A stretch of DNA of 64,000 nt from Musa acuminata AAA Group (Eukaryota > Streptophyta > Magnoliopsida > Zingiberales > Musaceae): NCBI RefSeq assembly GCF_036884655.1, contig NC_088359.1, positions 18,232,501-18,296,500 of the forward strand, read 5' to 3'. Below, piece by piece: positions 32,862 to 44,068 of this stretch (within the stretch, counting starts at the first letter, position 1; every line of letters starts with the position of its first letter). The notes under the pieces were generated by a model. The model had not been told where the DNA came from. It saw only the letters and a list, made by a program, of their open reading frames with translations, and did no database searches. Made by a program: the position numbers and the translations under genes.

Positions 32862-35350
32862 GTTAACCGCATCAGGAAATGCAAAGACCAAGATAACAAT
32901 CTTATTAAGAATTTAGATGAGGTTAAAGCATACACTGAGTAATTTTTTTATTCCTTACTCAACCAAGCGGGGCAACCTAATAATATTCATGTGGAGCCAA
33001 CTAGAAAGCTTGATTCGAGTGTCATTTCTATCCTCAATGCCCCAATTACAGATGATGAAATAGTAAGAGTTGTCTTTAAGTCACCAAAGCACAAAAGCCC
33101 TGGTCTAGACGGATTTCCTACTGAATTTTACCAAATTACATGGTCTATTATTGGTAATGATGTGATTAAAGCTTGCCAACATTTTTTCTCTTCAGGTCAT
33201 ATTTTTAGAGAGATGAATTACACTTTTATTTCTTTAATTCCCAAGAACGTAGGGGCTGATTTACTAGAGAACTATCGACCCATATCTTTATGCAACTTTA
33301 TTTACAAGATCATCTCCAAACTGTTAGCAGATAGATTGCAAAAGGTAATACACAAGATAGTTAGTCCAAATCAGGCTGCTTTCATTAAAAGGAGAAGTAT
33401 ACATCATAATATTCTGCTTGCTAATGACTTGGTCAATGATCTGCACTCAAAAGTAAAAGGGACAAAAATCTGTTTTAAAGTTGATCTACGAAAAGCCTTT
33501 GACTCTGTTAATAAGAACTTTATCTATAAGATACTCCACGGTATGAACTTCCCTCAGCAATGGGTTAATTGGATTCAATGTTGCTTAGAAACTCCAAAGT
33601 TTTCAATACTCTTCAACGGCTCACCTATTGGTTTTTTTGGGAGCAAGAATGGCATCCGACAAGGCAATCCACTCTCCCCATATCTCTTTACAATTGCAAT
33701 GGAAGGACTTAGCTATATGTTGGAATATGTGGTCTCTGATGGCAGTATTAAGGTACCCCATGCTAGCCCTATTCATATATCACATATAATCTTTGCAGAT
33801 AATCTTCTTATCTTTCTTCAGAATGATTTAACTTCAGTAAGAAATCTAGCACCTATTCTGAATGATTTTGGTATAGTTTCTGACCTTCACTTAAATCATG
33901 CGAAAAATAAGTCTACATGAGCCCTTGCATTGAGGACAAAAATGTTATTGCACATACCCTAGGGGTTAGTGAGGGAAATCTGCCAGTTACATATCTTGGT
34001 CTCCCACTCATATCCACTGGCATTCACAAAACCCACTGTCAGCCTATCTTGCAAAAAATAAAGAATATAATTTCCTCTTGGAAAAATAGGCTTCTTTCAA
34101 AAGCAGGACGACTTGAACTCATCCGTTCGGTGTTGTACTCTTACTCTATATATTGGTCTAATGCATTTCTTCTGCCTATTGGACTTCTCCAAGATATTGA
34201 ACGATTATTAATAAACTTCTTCTGGAATGGCACAAATGATAAGTCAATGCATATGGTAAATTGGGACAGCATCTGTAAACCGAAAGATGAAGGGGGGCTG
34301 AACTTGAGAAATACTAGAGATTGGAATAAAGCATGTTTGGTAAAGCAATTGTGGGACCTTTTGCAAAACAAATGTTCCTTATGGTCACAATGGGTTTCTG
34401 CTAGGTATCTTTCAAAGGAATCGATTTGGGAAATTTCAACAAGAACATACCACTCTGCAGCTTGGAAAGGAATTTTAAAGGCAAGGAATTGGCTAATCAA
34501 ACACATTTCTTATGCAATCTCTACTGGAACTAATACTAATATGTGGTACGATCCTTGGGTGAATGGGAAAAGTATATTTCGATTATATGGTGACAGAATA
34601 CGAAAAGACCTTGGGGCTCCCAAAGATTGGAAGGTTTCCGAGTTCATTGCTAATGGTACCTGGTGTCTCCCTACTCCTATTTCTCCTAAAATGTTATCAC
34701 TTTGGCCGACTATCACAGCTATTCCAATCAGGAAGAACCCTTCATATGTACTTATTTGGCTTCATGACAATGGTAAATTTAGTGCCACATCCGCATGGAA
34801 TCAAATTAGGCAAAGAAATAACAAGTGGCTCCCAAGCAGTTGGACATGGGATCGACCGGGATCACAGAGACATTCCTTATGTACATGGCAGACCCTTCTG
34901 AATAAACTACCTACAATAGACAATATGAAAAGAAGAGGTATCCATCATGTTAACCGATGCTCCCTTTGCATGCAACAAGAAGAAACTGTTGACCATCTCT
35001 ATTTTGCTTGTGACTATACTAAATAGATATGGAAGGAGATTCTCCAGCGATTCGAACTCAATAGAATGCCGCAACCAAACTTGCATCAAGAATTAGCTGA
35101 CCTCATGCAATGTTTTTCAAGAAAAGGGCCTCTTACACAATTGACAAAGGTTATATTCAAATGCGCTATTTGGTGGATGTGGAAGGAAAGATGTAGCAGA
35201 ATCTTTGAGTGTCAAAACACAAACAATGCTCAGCTCTTGACAGAGATTATTAGAGACTCAAGATCATGTATGGAGAACGATCTCAAAATGGAGCACTTTA
35301 CACAGAGAGAAAAAGATATTTTTATCAAATTCAATTTTGCTATTAGCTAA
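32862..35350 (+). pseudogene. LINE-1 ORF2 remnant (RT and zf-RVT)
   Basis: Reading from 32882: the linker before RT, with a TAA at 32940-32942 where the sibling LINE has CAA; the RT domain (about 32991-33920) with KSPGLDGFPTEFY, LIPKN, YRPISLCNFIYKIISK, NQAAFIKRRSIHHNILLAND, DLRKAFDSVN and GIRQGNPLSPYLF, but the catalytic box is FADN instead of FADD; a one-base deletion at about 33910 shifts frame; then the C-terminal region (33917-35026) with a zinc-binding CSLCMQQEETVDHLYFAC; a TAG at 35024-35026 replaces TGG of the sibling; the last part runs to 35350. Plant L1/RTE-like LINE ORF2 would carry out target-primed reverse transcription; this one cannot. Confidence 0.85.
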
Positions 35351-35577
35351 AGATCTTGGGCATGATGTCAAAAGCTCTACCCACAGGAAATCTTGGCATA
35401 TCTGGACTTTAAATTTTATTTGTTGGCCACAGTTAAGAGTTATAGTCTACAACATGTGTAGTCATAACTACCGCATGAGTACTCTATGAGTTACCTAGCT
35501 TCGTCTATAACTTGTATAGACAAAGCTATTTGTAGAAACTTTACATAAAATCAATTTACTTTTAATTATCAAAAAAA
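32862..35577 (+). mobile_element. LINE-1: 5'-truncated non-LTR retrotransposon
   Basis: Homology to the LINE at 60590-64000 begins abruptly at gttaaccgcatc (32862), and the element ends in a short A run (35571-35577) preceded by the shared 3' text cttttaattatc. It is inserted, in the opposite direction, into the Gypsy-1 leader. I could not find a perfect target duplication. The endonuclease half and ORF1 are absent, as usual after incomplete reverse transcription. Confidence 0.85.
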
Positions 35578-36739
35578 TAGAGTTTTAGGGCTGTGGATGA
35601 ATGTTTTGGATCTGTGGTAGATGGTAGCAAAGGTTTGATAGAAATCCATGGAAGTTGCAGCAAGTATGTGCTGTCTTGTAAGAGTAGAATTATCGTCGAA
35701 GAAACAACAGTTTCTCGACGTAATTTCCACAAAAAACTTGAGAGAATTGAGGAGGGAATTGATAGCAAAATCACAGTTTATATGACAGCAAGGATGTCTA
35801 ATTTAAACAAGAAAATTTTGGCAGTATAACAGCAAGGAAATTGGTGCAAGTTGCAATTGCAGAATTCTCGTCGAAAAATTTCAGCGATTTACGACGAAAA
35901 TTTACAGCAACACAAAATTATTTTTAGAGATGAATTCCTTAATAAATCAATTTTAGATGGAAGCCAAGATGATATATAAAGTGTATAAGAAATTTCATTC
36001 AATAAAAGATTGCAAATATATGGGTTAAGGCAACACTATGCGGCTGAAATTTTCTGCAGCACAGATTTTTAAGTATAGCAGATTGGACGTAAAAAATCAG
36101 TGGTTTATATTGAGAATTTTTTGATGAAACAAAAGGGAAATCCATGGATACGAAGTTTCAAATCTATCATAAAAATTTCGTAGAGATTTGGATAGAAACA
36201 ACGTAGTATCAAAATCAAACAAACAGTGCTATGCGGCTGAAATTTTACAGTGCAGATTTTCAAGTATAGCAGATTAGACGTAAAATATCAATGGTTTATA
36301 TTGAAAATTTTTTGACAAAACCAAAGGAAATCTGCTGTTAGGAAATGTCAAAGATGTCATAAAAATTTCGTAGAGATTTGGATAGAAAAAACACAGTAGC
36401 AAGATCAAAGAGACGGTGCTATACGGTTGGAATTCTGCAATGTATCTTTCGTCGTAGAGATGAAAACTTTATGACGAAAAGTTTATGCAGCAATATAGGA
36501 ATAATGTTTTTGGGATTTTCAAATGAGGATAACTAAATTGCAACAGCAATAAGGTAGAAAACTAAAACCTATTGCAATTCACGGGGAGATCAAAGGATGA
36601 TCCGTGGTGGTGGAGATGATGGCAGAATTTGGCGACGATCTTTTAAGCAATCGTGGGAATTGCTTTGGGCGGTTATGGAGGGTTGATGGATAGCTGTGGA
36701 AGGGCAGCAAGATGCCAAGAACGTTGCTCTGAGACCAAG
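35578..36739 (-). other. Gypsy-1 5' leader with roughly 190-bp tandem repeats
   Basis: Noncoding leader between the LINE insertion and the 5' LTR. The phrase ctatgcggctgaaattt recurs at 36036 and 36229, and in variant form (ctatacggttggaattc) at 36419, periods of 193 and 190 bp, with matching text between (atttcgtagagatttggatag). The last part is shared with Gypsy-1b (1-362). Confidence 0.75.
36726..36737 (-). promoter_or_regulatory. Gypsy-1 primer binding site (one mismatch)
   Basis: Minus strand TGGTCTCAGAGC; compared with TGGTATCAGAGC elsewhere in the window it has one substitution in the part complementary to initiator tRNA-Met. Confidence 0.8.
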
Positions 36740-37133
36740 TGTTAGAACCCTTGTAGATTCTAAACTTGGTGTTGATCTCTTTAGGGGATCGGCCTCCTTG
36801 GAACTCTATAGGGGTTCCTCCCTCCAAGTTGCTACTCAAAGGCTGTAGAAAAGATTCATCTATTGCTTATGAAAAGAGGAGAAATACATGGCTATTTATA
36901 GGGTTTCTAAACCCTAACTCGTAATAGGACTCCTACTCAAGACTCCTACTTCTAACCAATTCCTAATATGACTTCTACTCAAGACTCCTATTCATTTACA
37001 ACTCATAATTCATCTCTAAGAAACAACCTCCTAACCCTAGCCGGCCTCTTCACCTCTTTAATAGGGATCAGCTTAGGTAGGTTTTACATAAATGTCCCTC
37101 TCAATTAGGACTCTCCTAGCTAGAGTCCTAACA
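36740..37133 (-). mobile_element. Gypsy-1 5' LTR
   Basis: 394 bp, TG...CA, matching 3053-3446. Minus-strand TATAAATA at 36893-36900. Followed by tgttt (37134-37138), the target duplication shared with 3048-3052. Confidence 0.9.
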
Positions 37134-37138
37134 TGTTT

Positions 37139-37270
37139 GCCTTTATGTATAGTTCTTGTTTCGAAATTTGAAAACCTAAGAGCAAATTCATTAGATCTAA
37201 AAAGGTTTTGGTCATATGAATCTCCTTCCACCTTCTTCCCTTTTGTTCTTGTTGATCTTTTAGGTACCAT
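37139..37270 (-). pseudogene. Copia-A additional ORF, N-terminal part
   Basis: Begins at 37270 with MVPKRSTRTKGKK, a basic, nuclear-signal-like start, and continues through NEFALRFSNFE to the Gypsy-1 insertion point. It is the start of the frame that resumes at 3052; the remainder and its stops are described there. Confidence 0.75.
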
Positions 37271-37835
37271 TATCTAAACAACATAATATATCAAGAGTAT
37301 GAAACTATGAGGAGTAGGCAAAATAATGAGAAGAGGAAGGAAATATTTCAAATTTTACCTTATGGAGAATTCCTTGGAAGATAGAGAGCTTAAACCAACA
37401 AGAATCCCTCTCTTAGGCTTCTAAAGGTTAGAATGAGGGTTAGAGAGGTTTAGAGAGTATTGTGGGAGTTCTAGGGAGAGTTCTCACGGGTTGGAGGCGG
37501 TTCCACCGCCTGCCCTAACCCCTTCTCTTATAAGGGAATTCTCGGGCGATGCCACCGCCAATCCGAGTAGTGCCACCGCCAATCCGAGCGGTGCCACCGC
37601 CTAGCGACCGAGCGCTCAGGCGGTGCTACTGCCGGTTATGGCGGTGCCACCACTAGCGTGCCAAAGAGAAAGGAAAATTTTCTTTCCTCCCCCTTTTTGT
37701 TTTTCAGTGGTGTTTGGTTTGGATTGCGCTTTAAGATATTATTTGGAATCGAAAGAGAAGGAAGAAATCAAATCCATGAAAAAATGGAAAGAGGATGAAA
37801 AACTCTTCGGAAAATACATTCAATCAAGCTTATTC
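37271..37835 (-). other. Copia-A spacer between pol and additional ORF
   Basis: No ORF of note. Contains several copies of GGCGGT...ACCGCC palindromic motifs (about 37485-37655) like those in the Copia-B and solo LTRs, here in the interior of the element. Confidence 0.65.
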
Positions 37836-39458
37836 TCAAGGATAATTTAACATGCCTAGTTCCCTTCTAATGAAGTCAAATTGGTCTTCATCTAAGGCTT
37901 TTGAAAAAATGTCGGCTAATTGATGCTTTGTGTCAATAAACTCTAGAATGACATTATTGTTAAGGACATGATCACATATGAAATGATGCCTAACGTCGAT
38001 ATGCTTAGCTCTAGAGTGTTGAATTGGATTTTTGGTAAGACAAATGACACTTGTACTATCACATTTTATTGGTATGTTTTTCAAGTAAATTCCATATTCT
38101 TCTAATGTATTCTTCATCCAAACAACTTGTGCACAGCATGCACTTGTAGCAATGTATTTGGCTTCCGCCGTAGATAGTGCAACTGAATTTTGTTTCTTGG
38201 AAGTCGAACAAACAAGTGCATGTCCTAGAAATTGGCATGTTCCGGATGTACTTTTTCTATCTATCCTGCATCCGCCAAAATCGGCATCTACATAAGCTAT
38301 TAAATTGAATTTATCGGATTTCGGATACCACAATCCTAAATTGGGAGTTCCTTTAAGATATCTAAAATTTCTTTTAACACTCTTAAGATGAGATAATTTA
38401 GGATTAGATTGAAACCTAGTGCAAAATCCTACACTAAACATGATATCCGGTCTAGTCACAGTGAGGTAAAGTAGACTACCTATCATTCCCCTATATGTTT
38501 TTTGATCAAACTTTTCACCATTTTCATCCATATCTAACTTTTGAAGTATTCATAGGAGTGTTTATCGCTTTTGAACCATCCATGTTAAATCATTTCAACA
38601 ATTTTAATGTATATTTAGATTGAATAAGAAATATACCATCACTAAGTTGTTTAATTTGCAATCCTAAAAAGAAGGTTAATTCACCCATTAAACTCATTAC
38701 AAATTCATGACTCATACACTTGGCAAATGATTCACATAGTGACTCATCGGAAGAACCAAAAATAATATCGTCAACATAAATTTGCACAATAAGAAAATTA
38801 TTTTCAAAGTGTTTGATAAACAATGTAGTATCAACCTTGTCTTTGGTAAAATTATTTGAAATAAGAAAAGAACTAAGCCTTTCATACCAAGCTCTAGGAG
38901 ATTGTTTCAAGCCATTGAGAGCCTTAGACAACTTGAATAAATGATTAGGAAGAAGAGAATTTTCAAATCCAGGAGGTTGTTCGACATATACTTCTTCGGA
39001 AATAAAACCATTCAAAAGGCTCTTTTGACATCCATTTAAAATAGTTTAAAAGCATTACTACTAGCATAGGCAAGGAGCATCCTAATGGCTTTTAATCTTG
39101 CCACAGTTGCAAAGGTTTCTTCGTAGTCGAACCTTTGGCCACTAGTCTAGCCTTGTTTCTAACCACGATACCGCATTCGTCTTGCTTATTTCTAAAGACC
39201 CATTTAGTACCAATGACTAATTGGCCACTAGGTCTAGGAACAAGCTTCCATACCTCATTCCTCTAAAATTGGTTCAATTCCACTTACATTGTAATGACCC
39301 AAGAATCATCTTTCAAGGCCTCGTCAATGCATTTAGGTTCAATTTGAGAAAGGAATGCGACGTTAGCACAAAAATTCTTGAAGGAAGAACGATTTTGAAC
39401 CCCTTTTGATGTATCTCCTAGAATTAGCTCCTTTGGATGAGCATCCATATACTTCCAT
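37836..39458 (-). pseudogene. Copia-A pol: reverse transcriptase and RNase H
   Basis: Minus order: a decayed RT start (39458-39016), RT with [28 protein letters not shown] box variant VQIYVDDIIFG (39015-38590), then RNase H (38531-37836) with TRPDIMFSVGF, YVDADFGGCRIDRKSTSG, ALSTAEAKYIA and KHIDVRHHFI, ending at ELGMLNYP. A frameshift lies between the two main pieces near 38540-38590, and another near 39016. The order (integrase before RT) is that of Ty1/copia. Close to the Copia-B counterpart, but more decayed. Confidence 0.85.
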
Positions 39459-41028
39459 TGTTAGGATCGGAGCGGCACTAAGAGGGGGGGTGAATTAGTG
39501 TAGCGGATTAAAACGTCGGTTTTAGAAAATCTTTCGTACGATAAAAATCGAACTCGGAAGTGCTTAACTTGAAAGCGTATTCGTAAAAGTGTGCAGCAAA
39601 AGTAATGAGGAAGTAAAGCACATATGAAGGTTTGCAGTAAGGTAAATAGCAATAAGTAAATGCAAACCAGAGAACACAGCAATTTAAAGTGGTTCGGTCA
39701 AAATGACTTACATCTACTTGCGAAGCCTTTTTCAATGAGGCTCCCAACTTCCACTAGCAAATTACTTTGAAGGGGAAGGACAAATACCCCTCTTACAACT
39801 TTTTTACAAATGGTTCACACTCTTACAATTCTTCAACGAAAAGGAAGGAGGTGAATACTCAAGCAATTGAAAACAAGGCTTGCCAGAAACTTTACAAAGG
39901 CTTTGTTCTCAATCTAATGCTTCTCAAAGGTTGTAATCTCAGCTAAGAATTGAGGGGTATTTATACGCCCCAAGAGGATTCAAATTTGGGCTCCAAATTT
40001 TGAATTATCTTGGGTTCTTGAGGCTGGCGGTGCCACCGCCCGACCTCTCAGGTTCTAGGCGGTGCCACCACTCAGTCCAGCGGTGCCACCACTCAGTTCT
40101 CGGGTTCTAGGCAGTGCCATCGCCTACACTATTTCAGCTCACTGGTTGGGCTCCAAACTTGGCCCAAACCAGTCCGAACTCGGGCCCAATTGGCCCCTAC
40201 TTGGGTTATAGGATTAACACCTAATCCTAACCCTAATTAACATGCTAAATACGAATTTAAAGATATTTCCTAAGCTATTACAAAGTCCACAAGTCAAGAC
40301 TTCTTCCGACGAGCTTTCGGTGAACTACCGACGGTCTTCCAATAAACTCTCGGAAACCATTCTGCGGACTCCCGACAAGCTCCTAGACTTCACGATTTGA
40401 TCTTGGCGAGTTCCAACAAGCTTCTTCGGCAAGCTCGGATCTTTCTTGGCGAGCTCCGTGAACTTCCAACGAACCTTCCGGCGAGCTTCCAAAAATCCCT
40501 TCGGCAAGCTCCCTACTCATTCTCGGCTAGTTCCGGCAGCATTCCCGACGAACCTTCGGACTTCCGTCGAACTCTCGAACTCGCAACAAATCCTTCGCGC
40601 TTGACTCCGACATTTTGTTTCGCTTGATGTCTTCATCGTTATCGTAGTTAATCATGCACACACAAGCCAAAACTCTACTCCGATCTAGACAATTATTACA
40701 ACGCGAATTGACATTCTGTTGCCCGGCACATCATTGGTTGGCGCTTCGTCCGATTCTTCAGCGCATCGTCCTCTCTTGCGGCTTGTTGCCCAATCGACGG
40801 TTGACCTCCGCAACCCCGATATCCTTGGTGCAATTCTGCTCTTGGCCCGATGCCCAATGTCTGAAGCCTTCTGCCATCCAATATCCTAACGTGATCTCCT
40901 CCGGCGCAACGTCAATTCCTCATGCGTTAACTGTCTAATCCTGATCAAGTAGACCTGCATCACTCAAAATGCAGTTAAACATATAAACACAATCAATTAG
41001 TTTCGTCATCAAAATCCGAGATTCAACA
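39459..41028 (-). mobile_element. Solo LTR of a Copia-B-related family
   Basis: 1,570 bp, begins TGTTAGGATCGGAGCGGC and ends gagattcaaca, flanked by perfect duplications tccat (39454-39458 and 41029-41033). No internal region: it is a solo LTR left by LTR-LTR recombination. TATAAATA on the minus strand at 39958-39965; palindromic GGCGGTGCCACCGCC at about 40025 and degenerate copies to 40130. About 360 bp longer than the Copia-B LTR. Confidence 0.9.
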
Positions 41029-41937
41029 TCCATTCCTTAGGTAAGGAAGAAGATGCATCCAAGTTGCTATTTTGAGGAGGGAGTTCATTTAAATTCAAAT
41101 TTTCAAAACCAAGGTCATCATCAAAATCATTTTTATTTAACTTGAAATTTTCATTGAAAACTACATGAATATACTCTTTTATCACTAAAGTTCTTTTGTT
41201 AAATACACGAAAAGCCTTAGAAATGGAAGAGTAACCAAGAAATGTGCCTTTATCGGATTTGGCATCAAATTTTCCTAAAGCATCATTTTAATTCAAAATA
41301 AAGCATTTACAATCGAAAACTTTAAAATAAGAAACATTTTGTTTTTTGTTATTCCATAATTCATAGGGAGTTTTTGATAGATACGGTCTTATTAGAACCC
41401 TATTCATGATGTAGCAAGCTGTATTAATGGCTTCGGCCCAAAAATACTTGGGTAGACTATGTTCATTCAACATAGTTCTTGTCATTTCTTGTAGGTTTCT
41501 ATTTTTTCTTTCAACTACTCCATTTTGTTGAGGATTTTTTAGAGTGGAGAAGTTATGGTTATATCCATTAGATTCACAAAAACTTTGGAAGTCACAGTTT
41601 TGAAATTCGCCACCGTGATCACTCTGAATTGAAGAAATCATGAAGCCTTTTTCATTTTGAGTGAGTTTACAAAATTTAGAGAAACATTTGAAACAATCAT
41701 TTTTGTGAGCCAAGAAATAGGTCCAAATGTATCTAGTATAGTCATCTTTAATTACAAAGACATATTTGCTTCCTCCTAGACGTGTCGTGTCAATTGGTCC
41801 AAATAAGTCTAAGTGGATTAATTGTAATGGTTTAGTGGCGCTAATTTGATTTTTTGGTTTGAAAGTAGTTTTTATTTGTTTACCTAGTTGACACGCATCG
41901 CATACTTTGTCCTTAACAAACTTCATATTGGGAATCC
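41029..41937 (-). pseudogene. Copia-A pol: integrase
   Basis: Integrase core in one frame from 41926 to 41288 with CDACQLGKQ (end of the zinc-binding part), [10 protein letters not shown] (first aspartate), SDHGGEFQN (second aspartate), [14 protein letters not shown] (glutamate) and YELWNNKK; the frame then decays to 41034. Joins RT at 39458 when the solo LTR is discounted. On the other side it is cut by Copia-B at 41937 and resumes at 59622. Confidence 0.85.
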
Positions 41938-43150
41938 TGTTAGGATCGGAGCGGCACTAAGAGGGGGGGGGTGAATTAGTGCAGCGGATTAAAACGTTGG
42001 TTTCGACAAATCTTTCGTACGATAAGAACGGAACTTGAAAAGCTTAACTTGAAAGCGTATTCTTAAAGTTGCGCAGTAAAGGTAATAAGGAACTAAAGCA
42101 TGTAAGAAGGTTTGCAGTAATGTAAATAGCAATAATGAAATGCAAACCAGAGATCACGCTGATTTTAGAGTGGTTCGGTCAAATGACCTACATCCACTTG
42201 CGAGGCCCCTCTTCGATGAGGCTCCCACATTCCACTAGCGAATCTCTTGAAATGGAAGGGCAAATACCCCTCTTACAACCTTTTACAAGCAGTTCAACCT
42301 CTTACAAATTTTCAGCAAGAAAGAAGGAGGAGAACTCTCTAGCAAATTGAAAACAAGAAAGGCAAAGACTCTTCTAAGACTTTTCTCTCAATCACTTGCT
42401 GCTCAAAAAGTTGTCTTCTCAGCTGAGACTTGAGGGGTATTTATAGGCCTCAAGAGGATTCAAATTTGGGCTCCAAAAATTTGAATTCTCTTATGTTCCC
42501 GATGCTGGCGGTGCCACCGCCCAGCCAAGCGGTGCCACCGCCCAACGCTCGGGTGCTGGGCGGTGCAACCGCCTAGCCCAAGAGGTGTCACCGCCCAGCT
42601 CTCAGGTGCTGGGCGGTGCCACCGCCCAGCTCTCGGATTTCACTGGTTTAGCTTAATTTTAGCCCAAACCAAATCTGACTTTGGGCCCAATTGGCCCCTA
42701 ATTAGGATATAGGATTATCTCTTAATCTTAATCCTAATTACAAGTGAATTACATAACAAAAACACATCCTAAGCAAGCTTTCAACCGCGAACGTCGAGTC
42801 TTGTTTTGGCGAGCTTTTCGACGAACTTCTTCCGACGGACTCCCAGCAAGCTCCCGAACTTGTGATGACTTTCACGAGTAGCCGAGCCTTCTCGATGATC
42901 TCCGTGAACCTCCGACGATCTCTTCGGCGAACTTCCGAAAATTCCAATAGGTTCCCGATTTCTTCTCGATTGATTCCGGCAACATCTCCGACGATTCTTC
43001 GGACTCTTAAACGTCCATCGAACTTGACTCCGGTATACTTGCTTTGTGTTTTCTGGTTATCATAGTTAATCCTGCACACTTAGCTCAATAATATGGATTA
43101 GATCAATTAACCCATCAATTGATTTTATCATCAAAATTCGAGATTCAACA
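41938..43150 (-). mobile_element. Copia-B 3' LTR
   Basis: 1,213 bp, TG...CA. Holds a G homopolymer (about 41962-41971), a minus-strand TATAAATA (42438-42445) and a block of GGCGGTGCCACCGCC palindromes (about 42500-42630). Confidence 0.9.
42500..42635. repeat. GGCGGTGCCACCGCC palindromes in Copia-B LTR
   Basis: Five to six copies of a 15-base near-perfect palindrome (7-bp arms around one base) and variants, spaced 20-40 bp, downstream of the TATA box in plus coordinates, hence upstream of it for the minus-strand promoter. The matching array in the other LTR is at 58985-59110. Confidence 0.8.
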
Positions 43151-44068
43151 ATCACCCCCTTTTTGATGATGACAATCAATTGATGACGGAGTTAAACATA
43201 ACTCCCCCTATCTATATGCCATATTATGAGAAGATGAAAACACTTGAATTTCATCCATTGAATTCAAGCATAAACCGATAAGTTCTAACCGTAGAACTTA
43301 TCGTTATTCTCATTAAGCAATAGTAAATGCGAAACTTCGATGAAAATCATAAGTCAAATGATATGGGACGATTTTTACTACGATAGGAGATAAAGATTTT
43401 CAACATGAATTTCATTATATAGATGTAAGGCATGCTTTCAATATGATCAATCAATCTTGTGATATTCTCAAGGATTTTGCAAGGCATTTTGCAAGGCATA
43501 TAAGACATTCATACAAGCTTTTGCAATTCCTATAAGTCATGCTATCAAAATAGTACAAGTCATCACTTTTCTCCCCCTTTGTCATCAACAAAAAGGGAAT
43601 GAGACTTGAAGCACATAATTTGTGATTATAACATTGATCATACAAAAATTTTATCATCCAAAATTAAGTATGCTAAAATATTTATGCCGAGTTCATCATA
43701 AAGGAAAATTCAACATTCATCCATTTTATCAAATCTCTTCTTTCTATAATCAAAAATTGTAGGTGTACAAGGAAGAGATTGTGATTAAAAATTCAAGTAT
43801 TAACTCCAATAAGTCAAGATCATAATTCGAATACAAACTCATTTAAATTCAAATTGTCAACTTGAAACTCATAATCAAGCCATCAAAATCAATTTCGAGA
43901 TTCACAAAATATCATAAAATCATTAATCTTAATCAGATGGGAGCGGTGTTTGACTCAAGATAGGATAAGATAATTTAACAAGTCATTTAGAATCGAAAGA
44001 GAAGGATTAGATTCACCGAGGAACGGAGAGAGAATGAAAAACTTTATGGAAAATCCATTTAAACACGT
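43151..44068 (-). other. Copia-B 3' noncoding region
   Basis: AT-rich; no gene seen. Minus-strand polypurine-like tracts occur at about 43151-43165, 43201-43210 and 43570-43580, the first being the one that adjoins the LTR. Confidence 0.7.

Larger units (their letters stand above)
3053..37133 (-). mobile_element. Gypsy-1: chromovirus-type Ty3/gypsy element with nested insertions
   Basis: Bounded by two 394-bp LTRs (3053-3446 and 36740-37133) and a perfect 5-bp duplication tgttt (3048-3052 and 37134-37138). Its own sequence is 3053-4795, 32585-32861 and 35578-37133; the rest is inserted Gypsy-2 with its contents, and a LINE. Retained coding parts are the N-terminus of gag (32745-32585) and fragments of RT, RNase H, integrase and chromodomain (4795-3482). 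About the rest of gag, protease and the first part of RT are gone, probably in the deletion that also truncated Gypsy-2 at 4796. It was inserted into the additional ORF of Copia-A. Confidence 0.9.

Noticed and set aside
32570..32866. 98-codon plus-strand frame next to the LINE
   Set aside because: Antisense to the start of Gypsy-1 gag and its leader; no domain.
35562..35829. Small frames near 35600 as a host gene
   Set aside because: The stretch is part of the Gypsy-1 leader and has no conserved product.
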